From MWEI01 sp964600235 (GTDB lineage: Bacteria > Desulfobacterota > Desulfomonilia > UBA1062): a stretch of 64,000 nt of DNA. The stretch covers positions 124,001 to 188,000 of the forward strand of contig CAZRIV010000002.1 in NCBI GenBank assembly GCA_964600235.1, read 5' to 3'. Under the pieces are notes generated by a model, which was not told the DNA's origin, ran no database searches, and saw only the letters and a program-made list of their open reading frames with translations. The first letter of the stretch is position 1; each line of letters opens with the position of its first letter. Shown piece by piece: positions 7,758 to 15,523 of this stretch. Both the position numbers and the translations under genes were made by a program.

Positions 7758-8492
7758 GTGGATACCATAACCGTAAAAAAAGAGTGGAGCCTGGCCATAA
7801 GGGTAAACCACTGGCTGATGGTCATCACCATCTTCGGTCTTATAATCACTGGTTTTTACATCGCGCGCCCGTTCACGAACCTGTCGCCGGAGACCACCGA
7901 CATCACTTTACACAGCCTCATCCCGCCGGTACTGACGGTTGAACTCGTGAAGGCCGAGACCTACAACAAATTTTTCATGGGCTACGCACGATATCTACAC
8001 CTCATGTGCGGGATCATACTCACCTTCGTATTCATCTGGAGGATGTACCTCATGTTCTTCAGCCGCTTTCATGCCGACTGGAGGGATTTCCTCGCATGGA
8101 CCGACACGAGGAACTTCTGGACCCAGATCAAGTTCTACCTGCTCGTCTCTGAGAAGAAGCCCAAGCATAACTACCTCTACGGCCCCCTGCAGTCGCTGGC
8201 CTACGGCGGTCTGCTGCTCATGCTCCTGGTGCTGGTGATCACCGGTCTGATCCTTACGGGTGCCGACTACAGCGGAGGGGTGATCGGGATTGCCGCTGCC
8301 GGGCTCAATCCCGTCAAGAAGGCCCTGGGAGGGCTTGCAACCGTGCGGTTCATTCACCACGTTTTCACCTGGCTTGTCGTTCTGTTCGTAGTGGTGCACA
8401 TCTACATGGCGTTCTGGTATGACATAGTGTTCAAGGAAGGGACCATCTCATCCATGGTGAGCGGGAGGGTCTTCCGGAAGGCGCACGACTAA
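7758..8492 (+). CDS. hyaC: Hydrogenase cytochrome b subunit
   Basis: Membrane diheme cytochrome b that passes electrons from the small subunit to the quinone pool. The 244-residue protein has four main hydrophobic segments (around residues 15-40, 75-100, 140-170 and 195-225) and His residues at the usual places (RVNHWLM, RYLHLMCG, RFIHHVFTW, VVHIYMAFWY). It follows hyaB by 19 nt with a good ribosome site (AAGGAGGG). With hyaA and hyaB it defines a group 1, quinone-reducing uptake hydrogenase. An intergenic hairpin separates it from the maturation genes. Confidence 0.93.
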   Translation: MDTITVKKEWSLAIRVNHWLMVITIFGLIITGFYIARPFTNLSPETTDITLHSLIPPVLTVELVKAETYNKFFMGYARYLHLMCGIILTFVFIWRMYLMFFSRFHADWRDFLAWTDTRNFWTQIKFYLLVSEKKPKHNYLYGPLQSLAYGGLLLMLLVLVITGLILTGADYSGGVIGIAAAGLNPVKKALGGLATVRFIHHVFTWLVVLFVVVHIYMAFWYDIVFKEGTISSMVSGRVFRKAHD

Positions 8493-8534
8493 GTATGGCT
8501 CATGGGGTGAGATCGCCCCGGGTTTATGAATATC

Positions 8535-8568
8535 TGAAGGGGGAAAGGTTTTGGCCTTTCCCCCTTCA
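8535..8568 (+). promoter_or_regulatory. 14 bp hairpin between structural and maturation genes
   Basis: TGAAGGGGGAAAGG (8535-8548) pairs perfectly with CCTTTCCCCCTTCA (8555-8568) around the loop TTTTGG. No T run follows, so full termination is not expected. It sits in the only large gap of the operon (184 nt) and may stabilise the hyaABC message or lower expression of the downstream genes. The role is inferred. Confidence 0.7.
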
Positions 8569-8676
8569 CGTACCCTGGTGTGGTTTGGATGGAAGAATGA
8601 AATACCTCTTTCCCGCACACTCACACTCGGATCCGATGGACAGAGGGGAATGAGGATCAGAGATAGGTTAACAGAT

Positions 8677-9168
8677 ATGGCCCAAACAAAACGCATCACG
8701 GTCCTCGGCCTCGGCAACATCCTGCTCAAGGATGAGGGCTTCGGCGTTCACTTCATCAGGTGGTTCCTGAAAAGGCACACCTTCGGTGAAGCGTTGCGGA
8801 TCCTCGATGGGGGCACGCTGGGCTACCGGCTGCTGGATATCGTCACGAGCTCGAGCTATCTGATCGTCATCGATTGCATCAAGCTCCAGGAAGAAGTGGG
8901 TGCCATATACCGGTTCACTGCCGAACAGATGCGCCTCAAAATGCCCGATCCCACCACGGCCCACGAGGTGGAATTCCCGGACGTGCTCGGCATGGCCGAG
9001 CTCATGGACGAGATGCCCGAGGTCGTCTTTCTGTGCATCGTGCCCGAGGTGTATGGCATTATGGAACTTGATATGACACCGAAGATGACTGAAGCATTCC
9101 CCGCCATGGAGAGGCTTCTTTTCAAGGAGCTGGAGATGCTGGGAATAAGGCCCCTCGAGGTGGACTGA
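8677..9168 (+). CDS. hyaD: Hydrogenase maturation protease
   Basis: Endopeptidase that trims the C-terminal extension of the large subunit after nickel insertion. From the ATG at 8677 the protein has 163 residues, typical of the family, and begins directly with the ITVLGLGN strand. The nickel-sensing residues are present: Glu20 (KDEGFG), an Asp in VIDCIK and a His in TTAHEVE. The frame is open up to 8551, and an in-frame ATG at 8650 is closer to a GAGGGG, but that motif is only 1 nt from it and the extra codons do not match the family. The stop overlaps the hypA start (TGATG). Confidence 0.92.
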   Translation: MAQTKRITVLGLGNILLKDEGFGVHFIRWFLKRHTFGEALRILDGGTLGYRLLDIVTSSSYLIVIDCIKLQEEVGAIYRFTAEQMRLKMPDPTTAHEVEFPDVLGMAELMDEMPEVVFLCIVPEVYGIMELDMTPKMTEAFPAMERLLFKELEMLGIRPLEVD

Positions 9169-9512
9169 TGCACGAGATGTCACTCACGGCATCCATCATG
9201 GATATCATCTTTGAGTACGCGCGCGTCCACAGTTTCACCAAGGTCAATTGCGTAAAGCTCTCCTTTGGGGCATTGAGCGGCATCGAACCCAGTGCCCTTG
9301 AGTTTGCCTTTGAGGTGCTCTCCAGGGAAACGCCGGCCGAAGGGGCGAGGCTGGAGTACGATATTCGCCCCATAATCGTCACTTGCCTTGACTGCGGCAA
9401 TGACTCTGAAGTAGAAGAGTTTCCTGCCCCGTGCCCGTGCTGCAAAACGGATGACGTGGTCTTGAAGGAAGGGACGCAGGAGCTCAGGATTGTGGAAATG
9501 GACGTAGACTAG
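9168..9512 (+). CDS. hypA: Hydrogenase nickel-insertion protein HypA
   Basis: Zinc-containing nickel chaperone that works with HypB to load nickel into HyaB. The 114-residue protein starts with MHEMSL, whose His2 is the nickel ligand, and carries the zinc site Cys73-x2-Cys76 and Cys89-x2-Cys92. Its start overlaps the hyaD stop by one base, so translation is likely coupled. Confidence 0.97.
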   Translation: MHEMSLTASIMDIIFEYARVHSFTKVNCVKLSFGALSGIEPSALEFAFEVLSRETPAEGARLEYDIRPIIVTCLDCGNDSEVEEFPAPCPCCKTDDVVLKEGTQELRIVEMDVD

Positions 9513-9522
9513 GAGACAAATC

Positions 9523-9744
9523 ATGTGCATCGGATTCCCCGGCAGGATCATGTCAATAGATGAGAACAATAATGCGGTTATCGACATCGGGGGCACCAGA
9601 CGGGAAGTGTGCCTCGATATCATTGATGAACAGGTGGGTCTGGGAGACTATGTACTGTGCCATGCCGGCTTTGCCATTCACAAGGTGGATGAGGCCCTTG
9701 CTGCAGAAAAGCTCGACCTGCTCAGGGAGCTCCTGGAAGCATGA
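9523..9744 (+). CDS. hypC: Hydrogenase assembly chaperone HypC
   Basis: Small carrier protein of 73 residues that holds the Fe(CN)2CO group with HypD and delivers it to the large subunit. The essential Cys2 is present (MCIGFPGRIM), as is the family pattern of a beta-barrel with the GDYVLCHAGFAI segment. There is one copy; no HybG paralog appears in the window. The stop overlaps hypD by 4 nt (ATGA). Confidence 0.97.
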   Translation: MCIGFPGRIMSIDENNNAVIDIGGTRREVCLDIIDEQVGLGDYVLCHAGFAIHKVDEALAAEKLDLLRELLEA

Positions 9745-10829
9745 AATTTATCGACGAGTACCGTGACGGCGAACTGGCCGCACACCTGAAAAATGCAATT
9801 GAAAAGCAGGCTTCTCTGATCGGAAGGCCCGTCACCCTCATGGAGGTATGCGGAAGCCACACCTATGCCATCGGCCACTATGGCATCAGGAAGCTGCTTC
9901 CGGCTTCCATAAGACTTATCTCAGGTCCGGGCTGCCCGGTGTGCGTGACCTCGGGCAGGGATGTGGAAACGGCCATGGCCCTTGCCCTCAAGAAGAATGT
10001 CATCTTCACCACCTTCGGTGATATGCTCCGCGTGCCGGGCACCGGCGGCAACACCCTGCAGAAGATCAGGTCTCAGGGGGCGGATATCAGGGTAGTCGGA
10101 TCCACGCTGGAGGCTATAGAGATTGCCGTTGATAACCCATCAAAAGATGTAATGTTCATGGGTATCGGGTTTGAGACCACCGCGCCGACGGTTGCCTCCA
10201 TGGTGAAGAACTGTCTGAAAAGGGGCATAAAAAATCTTTCCGTATTCTCAGTGCACAAGGTTATCCCCCCTGCCATAAAGGTGCTGCTTGATGACCCTGA
10301 ACTGGCCGTTGACGGATTCATCTGCCCGGGCCATGTGAGCACCATCATCGGATTCGAAGGGTATGCAGAAATCGTTGAGCGGGGAAGGGCGGCGGTTATT
10401 ACCGGGTTCGAACCCGTGGATATCCTTGAAGGGATACGCATGATCCTGGAGCAGATCCTTCAGGGGCACTTTACAATAGAAAACCAGTACTGCAGGGCGG
10501 TGAAGCCTGGAGGAAACGCAAAAGCCAAAGAGTTGCTCAAGGAGGTCTTCATGAGTGCGCCTGCCGAGTGGCGGGGGCTTGGTATTATTGACCACAGCGG
10601 CCTGATCTTCAATGATGTCTATTCGGGATTCAATACCTTAGCACGGTTCGATCTTCCCATCCTGGATTCCAGCGACATCATGGGCTGCATGTGCGGCTCC
10701 ATTTTAAGAGGCATTGCCACCCCGGATGAGTGCCCGCTCTTCAGGCACGCATGCAACCCGGCCAACCCCATAGGCCCCTGCATGGTGTCCCGGGAGGGCA
10801 CCTGCTCCACGTATTACAAGTGCAACTAA
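9741..10829 (+). CDS. hypD: Hydrogenase Fe-cofactor assembly protein HypD
   Basis: Fe-S protein that forms the scaffold, together with HypC, for building the Fe(CN)2CO moiety. The 362-residue protein has all family landmarks: Cys37 in EVCGSHT, the GPGCPVC motif (Cys65, Cys68), GFETTAPTVA, GFICPGHVS, and a C-terminal group of Cys for the 4Fe-4S cluster ending in TCSTYYKCN. Overlaps hypC by 4 nt and is followed 16 nt later by hypB. Confidence 0.97.
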   Translation: MKFIDEYRDGELAAHLKNAIEKQASLIGRPVTLMEVCGSHTYAIGHYGIRKLLPASIRLISGPGCPVCVTSGRDVETAMALALKKNVIFTTFGDMLRVPGTGGNTLQKIRSQGADIRVVGSTLEAIEIAVDNPSKDVMFMGIGFETTAPTVASMVKNCLKRGIKNLSVFSVHKVIPPAIKVLLDDPELAVDGFICPGHVSTIIGFEGYAEIVERGRAAVITGFEPVDILEGIRMILEQILQGHFTIENQYCRAVKPGGNAKAKELLKEVFMSAPAEWRGLGIIDHSGLIFNDVYSGFNTLARFDLPILDSSDIMGCMCGSILRGIATPDECPLFRHACNPANPIGPCMVSREGTCSTYYKCN

Positions 10830-10845
10830 AGACCAAGGAGGGATC

Positions 10846-11514
10846 GTGGCTACCATCAGCGTTGTGAAACAGGTACTTGATGCCAATGACAGGATCGCGG
10901 CGGGCAATAGAAGTGTTTTCGATGAGCTGGGCATATACGTCATCAACCTTATGAGTTCGCCGGGTGCGGGGAAGACCACGCTTGTGGAGAGGACCATCGA
11001 AGGACTGATGAACACCTACAAGATAGCGGTTATCGAAGGCGACATCCAGGACACCTACGATGCCGAGAGGGTGGCAAAGCTGGGGATCCCCGTAGTGCAG
11101 ATAAACACGGGCGGCGGGTGCCACATCGATGCCAATATGGTGCGTGAGGCCATGGCCGACCTCACCCTTGACGGGGTGGACCTGCTCATCAACGAAAACG
11201 TGGGCAATCTCGTGTGCCCGGCCGAGTTCAAGATCGGCGAGAATGACAAGGTCATGATCCTCTCAACCCCGGAAGGCGCGGACAAGCCTTCCAAGTACCC
11301 GCTCATGTTCCACGAGTCTTCCGCGCTGCTGATCAACAAGATGGACCTCATGGAGTACGTGAGCTTTGATCTGAAAAAGGCAAAGGCCGATGCCTTGAAG
11401 TGCAACCCTGAGCTGAAGATCTTCGAGGTCTCCTGCAAGACGGGTGAAGGTCTTCAGGCATGGCTTGCATGGCTGACAGAAAAGATCGAGCAGCATAAGC
11501 AAAGGCGTGCGTGA
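10846..11514 (+). CDS. hypB: Hydrogenase nickel-insertion GTPase HypB
   Basis: GTPase partner of HypA. The 222-residue protein starts with GTG after a strong AAGGAGGG site. It has Walker A SSPGAGKTT (37-45), the metal-binding pair Cys92-His93 (GGGCHID) and the guanine motif NKMDLM. The N terminus has neither the CxxCGC high-affinity nickel site of E. coli HypB nor a His-rich stretch, so nickel storage is not expected here. Its stop overlaps the hypF GTG start. Confidence 0.96.
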   Translation: MATISVVKQVLDANDRIAAGNRSVFDELGIYVINLMSSPGAGKTTLVERTIEGLMNTYKIAVIEGDIQDTYDAERVAKLGIPVVQINTGGGCHIDANMVREAMADLTLDGVDLLINENVGNLVCPAEFKIGENDKVMILSTPEGADKPSKYPLMFHESSALLINKMDLMEYVSFDLKKAKADALKCNPELKIFEVSCKTGEGLQAWLAWLTEKIEQHKQRRA

Positions 11515-13802
11515 CCAGAAGGATTCGCTACCAGTTTACAGGGATTGTCCAGGGGGTGGGCTTCAGGCCCTTCATCTACCGTCTGGCAGTCAGTTGCGGC
11601 CTGACGGGGTTCGTACACAACACCACCGAAGGCGTGTATGCCGAAGTTGAAGGCGATCCGGCGGATATAGACACATTCATTGCCAGGGTAAGACAGGAAA
11701 CCCCACCACTGGCCGAGATCTACGAGGTCGCAACATCCGAGGTTCCACCCGCAGGGGATGCGGAGTTCAGTATCCTTCAGAGCGCTGAGACCGGCATTTC
11801 CCGTGCGCAGATATCCCCGGACATCGCCACTTGCGATGATTGCCTTAAAGAGCTCCTCGATCCGGCTGACAGACGCTACAACTACCCCTTCATCAACTGC
11901 ACCAATTGTGGGCCCAGGCTCACCATCATCAGGGATATCCCCTATGACCGCGAGCGAACCTCCATGTCTGTCTTCGGGCTGTGCGAGCAGTGCAGGCAGG
12001 AATATGAAGATCCTGCAGACAGGCGTTTCCATGCCGAGCCCAATGCATGTCCGGTGTGCGGACCCCGGCTGATGCTCCTGGATGAGACAGGGAAAACCAT
12101 ACGGTCCGATGATGTCCTGGCCGATGCGGTAAAGCTCCTCATGGATGGATTGATAGTGGCCATCAAGGGCATCGGCGGATTTCACCTGTGCGTCGATGCC
12201 ACAAGCTCTGATGCCGTTACACGCCTGAGGGAGCGTAAATACCGCGAGGAAAAGCCCCTTGCCATCATGGTCAGAGACCTGGATCATGCACGTGCCCTTG
12301 CAGAAATGTCGGACGAGGAGAAACAGCTCCTCATGTCTCCATCCAGGCCCATCGTGCTGCTCAAGGCGAGGCAGGATTCGGGAATCTCCACCCTCGTGGC
12401 GCCGGGCATGAATATGCTCGGCATCATGCTTCCCTACACCCCGCTCCACCACCTTATCATGAACGCGGGGTTCACTGCGCTGGTCATGACGAGTGCCAAC
12501 CAGACCGACGAACCCATCTGCATCGACAATGACGAGGCGGTAAGGCGCCTTGCGGGCATTGCTGATGCCTATCTCGTACACGACCGGGAGATCCTGGTCC
12601 GTTGTGACGACTCAGTAGCCCTCGTGGCTTGTGGAAAACCATATGTCCTCAGACGCTCCCGTGGTTACGCGCCCAGGCCGGTGCTTCTAAAGGAAGAGCT
12701 TCCTGATGTCCTGGCCCTCGGTGCGCATCTCAAGTCCTGTATCTGTATCATTAACGGCGACCTGGCGTATCTCAGCCCCCACATAGGCGACCTGGAGACA
12801 CCGCATGCAAGGGATCTCCTCCATGAGACTATTGGGCGCATGCAGGAAATCGTGCAGGTCAGCCCCGGTATTGTCGCCTGCGATCTGCATCCCCGATATT
12901 ACTCCACCCGGCTGGCCTCCATGCTGGGGGCGAAAGATGTCGTCAGGGTCCAGCACCACCATGCCCATATCGTGAGCTGCATGGCGGACAACCGCATTGA
13001 GGGCAGGGTCATCGGTATTGCCATGGACGGAACAGGCTATGGAGAAGATGGGAAAATCTGGGGCGGTGAATTCCTCATCGCAGACGAGGCCGTTTATGAA
13101 CGCTCAGGGTACCTGAAGTATATGCCCCTACTGGGAGGGGATGCGGCCATCAGGCAGCCGTGGCGGTTCGCTGTGAGCCTCCTGAGTCAGGCCTATGGGG
13201 ACGAGTGGGCGGATGTGGCCTCCCTGCTGGGTCTCGTGCCGGTAGGATATTCATATGAAATCCTTGCGCGGATCATCGCCGCCGACATGAACAGCCCGCT
13301 GACTTCCAGCCTGGGCAGGGTCTTCGACGGTGTTGCCTCCCTGCTGGACCTGAAGCGCAGCGTCAGTTTCGAAGGGCAGGCAGCCATGGATCTGGAGGCA
13401 GCAGCAAGGGCCGGTTTCGGGGACATCCTTCCCTACACGATCGTCCGGGATGGGGAAACCTCGATCCTCGACCTCATACCCGCCATACGGGCCCTGGTGG
13501 AAGGTTCGCTCGCAGGCATGGATACAAGCGCTCTGGCAAGCTCATTCCATGCCACCCTTATTGCATCGTTCGTGGATATGGCCGACATCGTCAGGGACGA
13601 CACGGGTATCGACCGCGTGGTCCTTTCCGGGGGTTGCTTCCAGAACCGGATTCTCCTCGAAGGGTGCACCGAAGGACTCGAACGCAATGGGTTTACCGTG
13701 TACACGCACCGGAGGATCCCTGCAAATGACGGGGGTGTGGCACTGGGACAGGCCGTGGTTGCAGGGACAAGGGTGATGAATTCATTGCAGGATCGTCTTT
13801 AA
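11511..13802 (+). CDS. hypF: Carbamoyltransferase HypF
   Basis: Makes the carbamoyl group that becomes the cyanide ligands of the active-site iron. The 763-residue protein shows the full domain order: acylphosphatase (residues 1-90, VQGVGFRPF), two zinc-finger Cys pairs each (Cys108/111/130/133 and Cys158/161/180/183), a YrdC-like domain (KGIGGFHL) and a Kae1-like C-terminal domain (HHHAH, AMDGTGYG, SGGCFQN). Starts with GTG and overlaps hypB by 4 nt. No truncation is seen. Confidence 0.97.
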   Translation: MTRRIRYQFTGIVQGVGFRPFIYRLAVSCGLTGFVHNTTEGVYAEVEGDPADIDTFIARVRQETPPLAEIYEVATSEVPPAGDAEFSILQSAETGISRAQISPDIATCDDCLKELLDPADRRYNYPFINCTNCGPRLTIIRDIPYDRERTSMSVFGLCEQCRQEYEDPADRRFHAEPNACPVCGPRLMLLDETGKTIRSDDVLADAVKLLMDGLIVAIKGIGGFHLCVDATSSDAVTRLRERKYREEKPLAIMVRDLDHARALAEMSDEEKQLLMSPSRPIVLLKARQDSGISTLVAPGMNMLGIMLPYTPLHHLIMNAGFTALVMTSANQTDEPICIDNDEAVRRLAGIADAYLVHDREILVRCDDSVALVACGKPYVLRRSRGYAPRPVLLKEELPDVLALGAHLKSCICIINGDLAYLSPHIGDLETPHARDLLHETIGRMQEIVQVSPGIVACDLHPRYYSTRLASMLGAKDVVRVQHHHAHIVSCMADNRIEGRVIGIAMDGTGYGEDGKIWGGEFLIADEAVYERSGYLKYMPLLGGDAAIRQPWRFAVSLLSQAYGDEWADVASLLGLVPVGYSYEILARIIAADMNSPLTSSLGRVFDGVASLLDLKRSVSFEGQAAMDLEAAARAGFGDILPYTIVRDGETSILDLIPAIRALVEGSLAGMDTSALASSFHATLIASFVDMADIVRDDTGIDRVVLSGGCFQNRILLEGCTEGLERNGFTVYTHRRIPANDGGVALGQAVVAGTRVMNSLQDRL

Positions 13803-13862
13803 GCACGATCCGCACAGCAAAAACGCCTTTTAAAGAACAGATGTGAAAAAAGGACATAAACT

Positions 13863-14873
13863 ATGAACAACAGAAGAATCCTCCTTGAACACGGAAGCGG
13901 CGGTATGCTCATGAACAATCTGATCCGCGATACATTCATGCCGGCGTTCAAGAACCAGTACCTCGACGTGATGGGAGACGGTGCGGTGTTTGCCCTTGGG
14001 AAGACCAAGGTCTGTTTTACCACGGATTCCTATGTGGTAGACCCCATATTCTTCCCTGGCGGCGATATCGGCTCGCTTTCCATCCATGGCACGGTGAACG
14101 ATATCGCCATGTGCGGCGGCAAGCCCATGTTTATCAGCGCGGGCTTCATCATGGAGGAGGGCTTTCCCTCCGATGATCTTGAGAGGATTGTCGTTTCCAT
14201 GGGAAGGGCTGCCCAGGCTGCGGGTGTACAGGTAGTGACCGGAGACACGAAGGTCGTGGCCAGGGGATCGGCCGACAAGATCTTCATCAATACCTCAGGC
14301 ATAGGAATCGTTGACTACAAGACCGCCATAACGGCCAAGTCCATTGAACCGGGCGATGCCATCATCGTGAACGGCACCATAGGCGATCATGGAGCAGCCA
14401 TCCTCTCCACCAGGCAGGACCTGGGCTTCCGCTCCAGCATCGTCTCCGACGCAGCATCGCTTGGCGGCCTCGTGGAAGAAATCCTTAAGACCAGTAAGGG
14501 AATACATTTCATGCGTGATGCCACAAGAGGGGGGCTCGGCGCCGTACTGGCTGAGGCGTCCTCAAGCTCGTCGTGTTCATTTGAGATTGAAGAGCGGTAT
14601 ATACCTGTGCGTGACGATGTACGGGGCCTGTGTGAAATTCTCGGGCTTGAGCCCCTGTTCATTGCCAATGAAGGTAAAATGGTTGTCGTTTGCGCCGGGC
14701 GTGATGCGGACAAGGTGCTCTCCATCATGAAAAAACACCCTCTGGGAGTCAATGCGGCTGTTATCGGCCGGGTTGCTGACCGCGGCAGGGGCCGGGTTGT
14801 GTTGCGCACTGTCATCGGCGGATCACGGGAGCTTGACCTTCCTGAGGGTGAGTTGATCCCGCGCATCTGCTGA
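13863..14873 (+). CDS. hypE: Hydrogenase cofactor protein HypE
   Basis: Takes the carbamoyl group from HypF on its C-terminal Cys and dehydrates it to a thiocyanate. The 336-residue protein ends in PRIC, so the acceptor Cys336 is intact, and it has the AIR-synthase-like features HGSGGMLM near the N terminus and GDTKVV and DATRGGLG further on. It is 60 nt after hypF and is the last gene of the operon. With this gene the window contains a complete hypABCDEF set. Confidence 0.97.
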   Translation: MNNRRILLEHGSGGMLMNNLIRDTFMPAFKNQYLDVMGDGAVFALGKTKVCFTTDSYVVDPIFFPGGDIGSLSIHGTVNDIAMCGGKPMFISAGFIMEEGFPSDDLERIVVSMGRAAQAAGVQVVTGDTKVVARGSADKIFINTSGIGIVDYKTAITAKSIEPGDAIIVNGTIGDHGAAILSTRQDLGFRSSIVSDAASLGGLVEEILKTSKGIHFMRDATRGGLGAVLAEASSSSSCSFEIEERYIPVRDDVRGLCEILGLEPLFIANEGKMVVVCAGRDADKVLSIMKKHPLGVNAAVIGRVADRGRGRVVLRTVIGGSRELDLPEGELIPRIC

Positions 14874-15046
14874 GCATGTCCTCTCAACGGATCAGCTAAT
14901 TAATCCTGTATGCCCTGCTGCATGGAAAACGGAGGGGTCCCCCGTGCCTGATTCGCTTTTTATTCAAAAAAATGTTGTATGGTGATAAGAATATTAAATA
15001 ATCAACCTCCTTTTATCCGAAGAGTATGCCTATGAAGGCGCTGGAT

Positions 15047-15075
15047 CTTGACTTGCAATGAACTGATCCTATAAA
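15047..15075 (+). promoter_or_regulatory. Heat-shock-like promoter of hsp20-lon, overlapping a sigma-70 promoter
   Basis: CTTGACTT (15047-15054), 13 nt, CCTATAAA (15068-15075) resembles sigma-32 promoters and matches the site before htpG (34581-34610). The same bases also read as TTGACT-N16-TATAAA, a good sigma-70 promoter. It lies 35 nt before the hsp20 start. The sequence is direct; use by a heat-shock sigma factor is inferred. Confidence 0.65.
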
Positions 15076-15110
15076 GGTATGAGTGACTTATTGATAAAAG
15101 AGGTAAAAAA

Positions 15111-15512
15111 ATGTTTAATTTGCGATTTCAAGAGGTTATAGGTTTGCTCCTGGGCCCGGATGCGCATGAGGAACGGCTTGGCGTCTGCTATCCGGCCCTT
15201 GATGTGTATGAAAATTCGGAAGGTTTGTGCATCGAGATAGAGATCCCCGGGGTGAACCCGGACGATGTGAACGTTGAGGTGATCGGCAGGACACTGATAG
15301 TCTCCGGCATGAAGCAGGATGCGCTGAACAATCGGAGTGTCCGTTACATAAGGATGGAACGTGGCTTCGGGAAGTTCTCCCGTGAGCTGGACATCCCCGA
15401 GAGGTTCAACCTGGAAAAGATAGAGGCCAAGTTCATGGACGGCGTCTTAAAGATCCGGGTTGCCAAGGCCGAAGACGGTGTTAAGAAGGTCAAGCGAATA
15501 GAGATTGCGTAG
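15111..15512 (+). CDS. Small heat-shock protein (Hsp20/alpha-crystallin)
   Basis: ATP-independent cytoplasmic holdase that keeps unfolding proteins soluble. The 133-residue protein is mostly an alpha-crystallin domain (residues 33-130), with the PALDVYENSEG entry, ELDIPERF loop and GVLKIRVAK strand typical of the family. The C-terminal I-x-I anchor is seen as IEIA. An 11-nt gap to lon suggests co-transcription, which makes functional sense: holdase and protease against damaged proteins. Confidence 0.94.
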   Translation: MFNLRFQEVIGLLLGPDAHEERLGVCYPALDVYENSEGLCIEIEIPGVNPDDVNVEVIGRTLIVSGMKQDALNNRSVRYIRMERGFGKFSRELDIPERFNLEKIEAKFMDGVLKIRVAKAEDGVKKVKRIEIA

Positions 15513-15523
15513 GAGATGATTGA

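Noticed and set aside
8551..8676. Longer N terminus for the hydrogenase protease
   Set aside because: The extra 42 codons have no family match, cover the downstream side of the intergenic hairpin and have no usable ribosome site.
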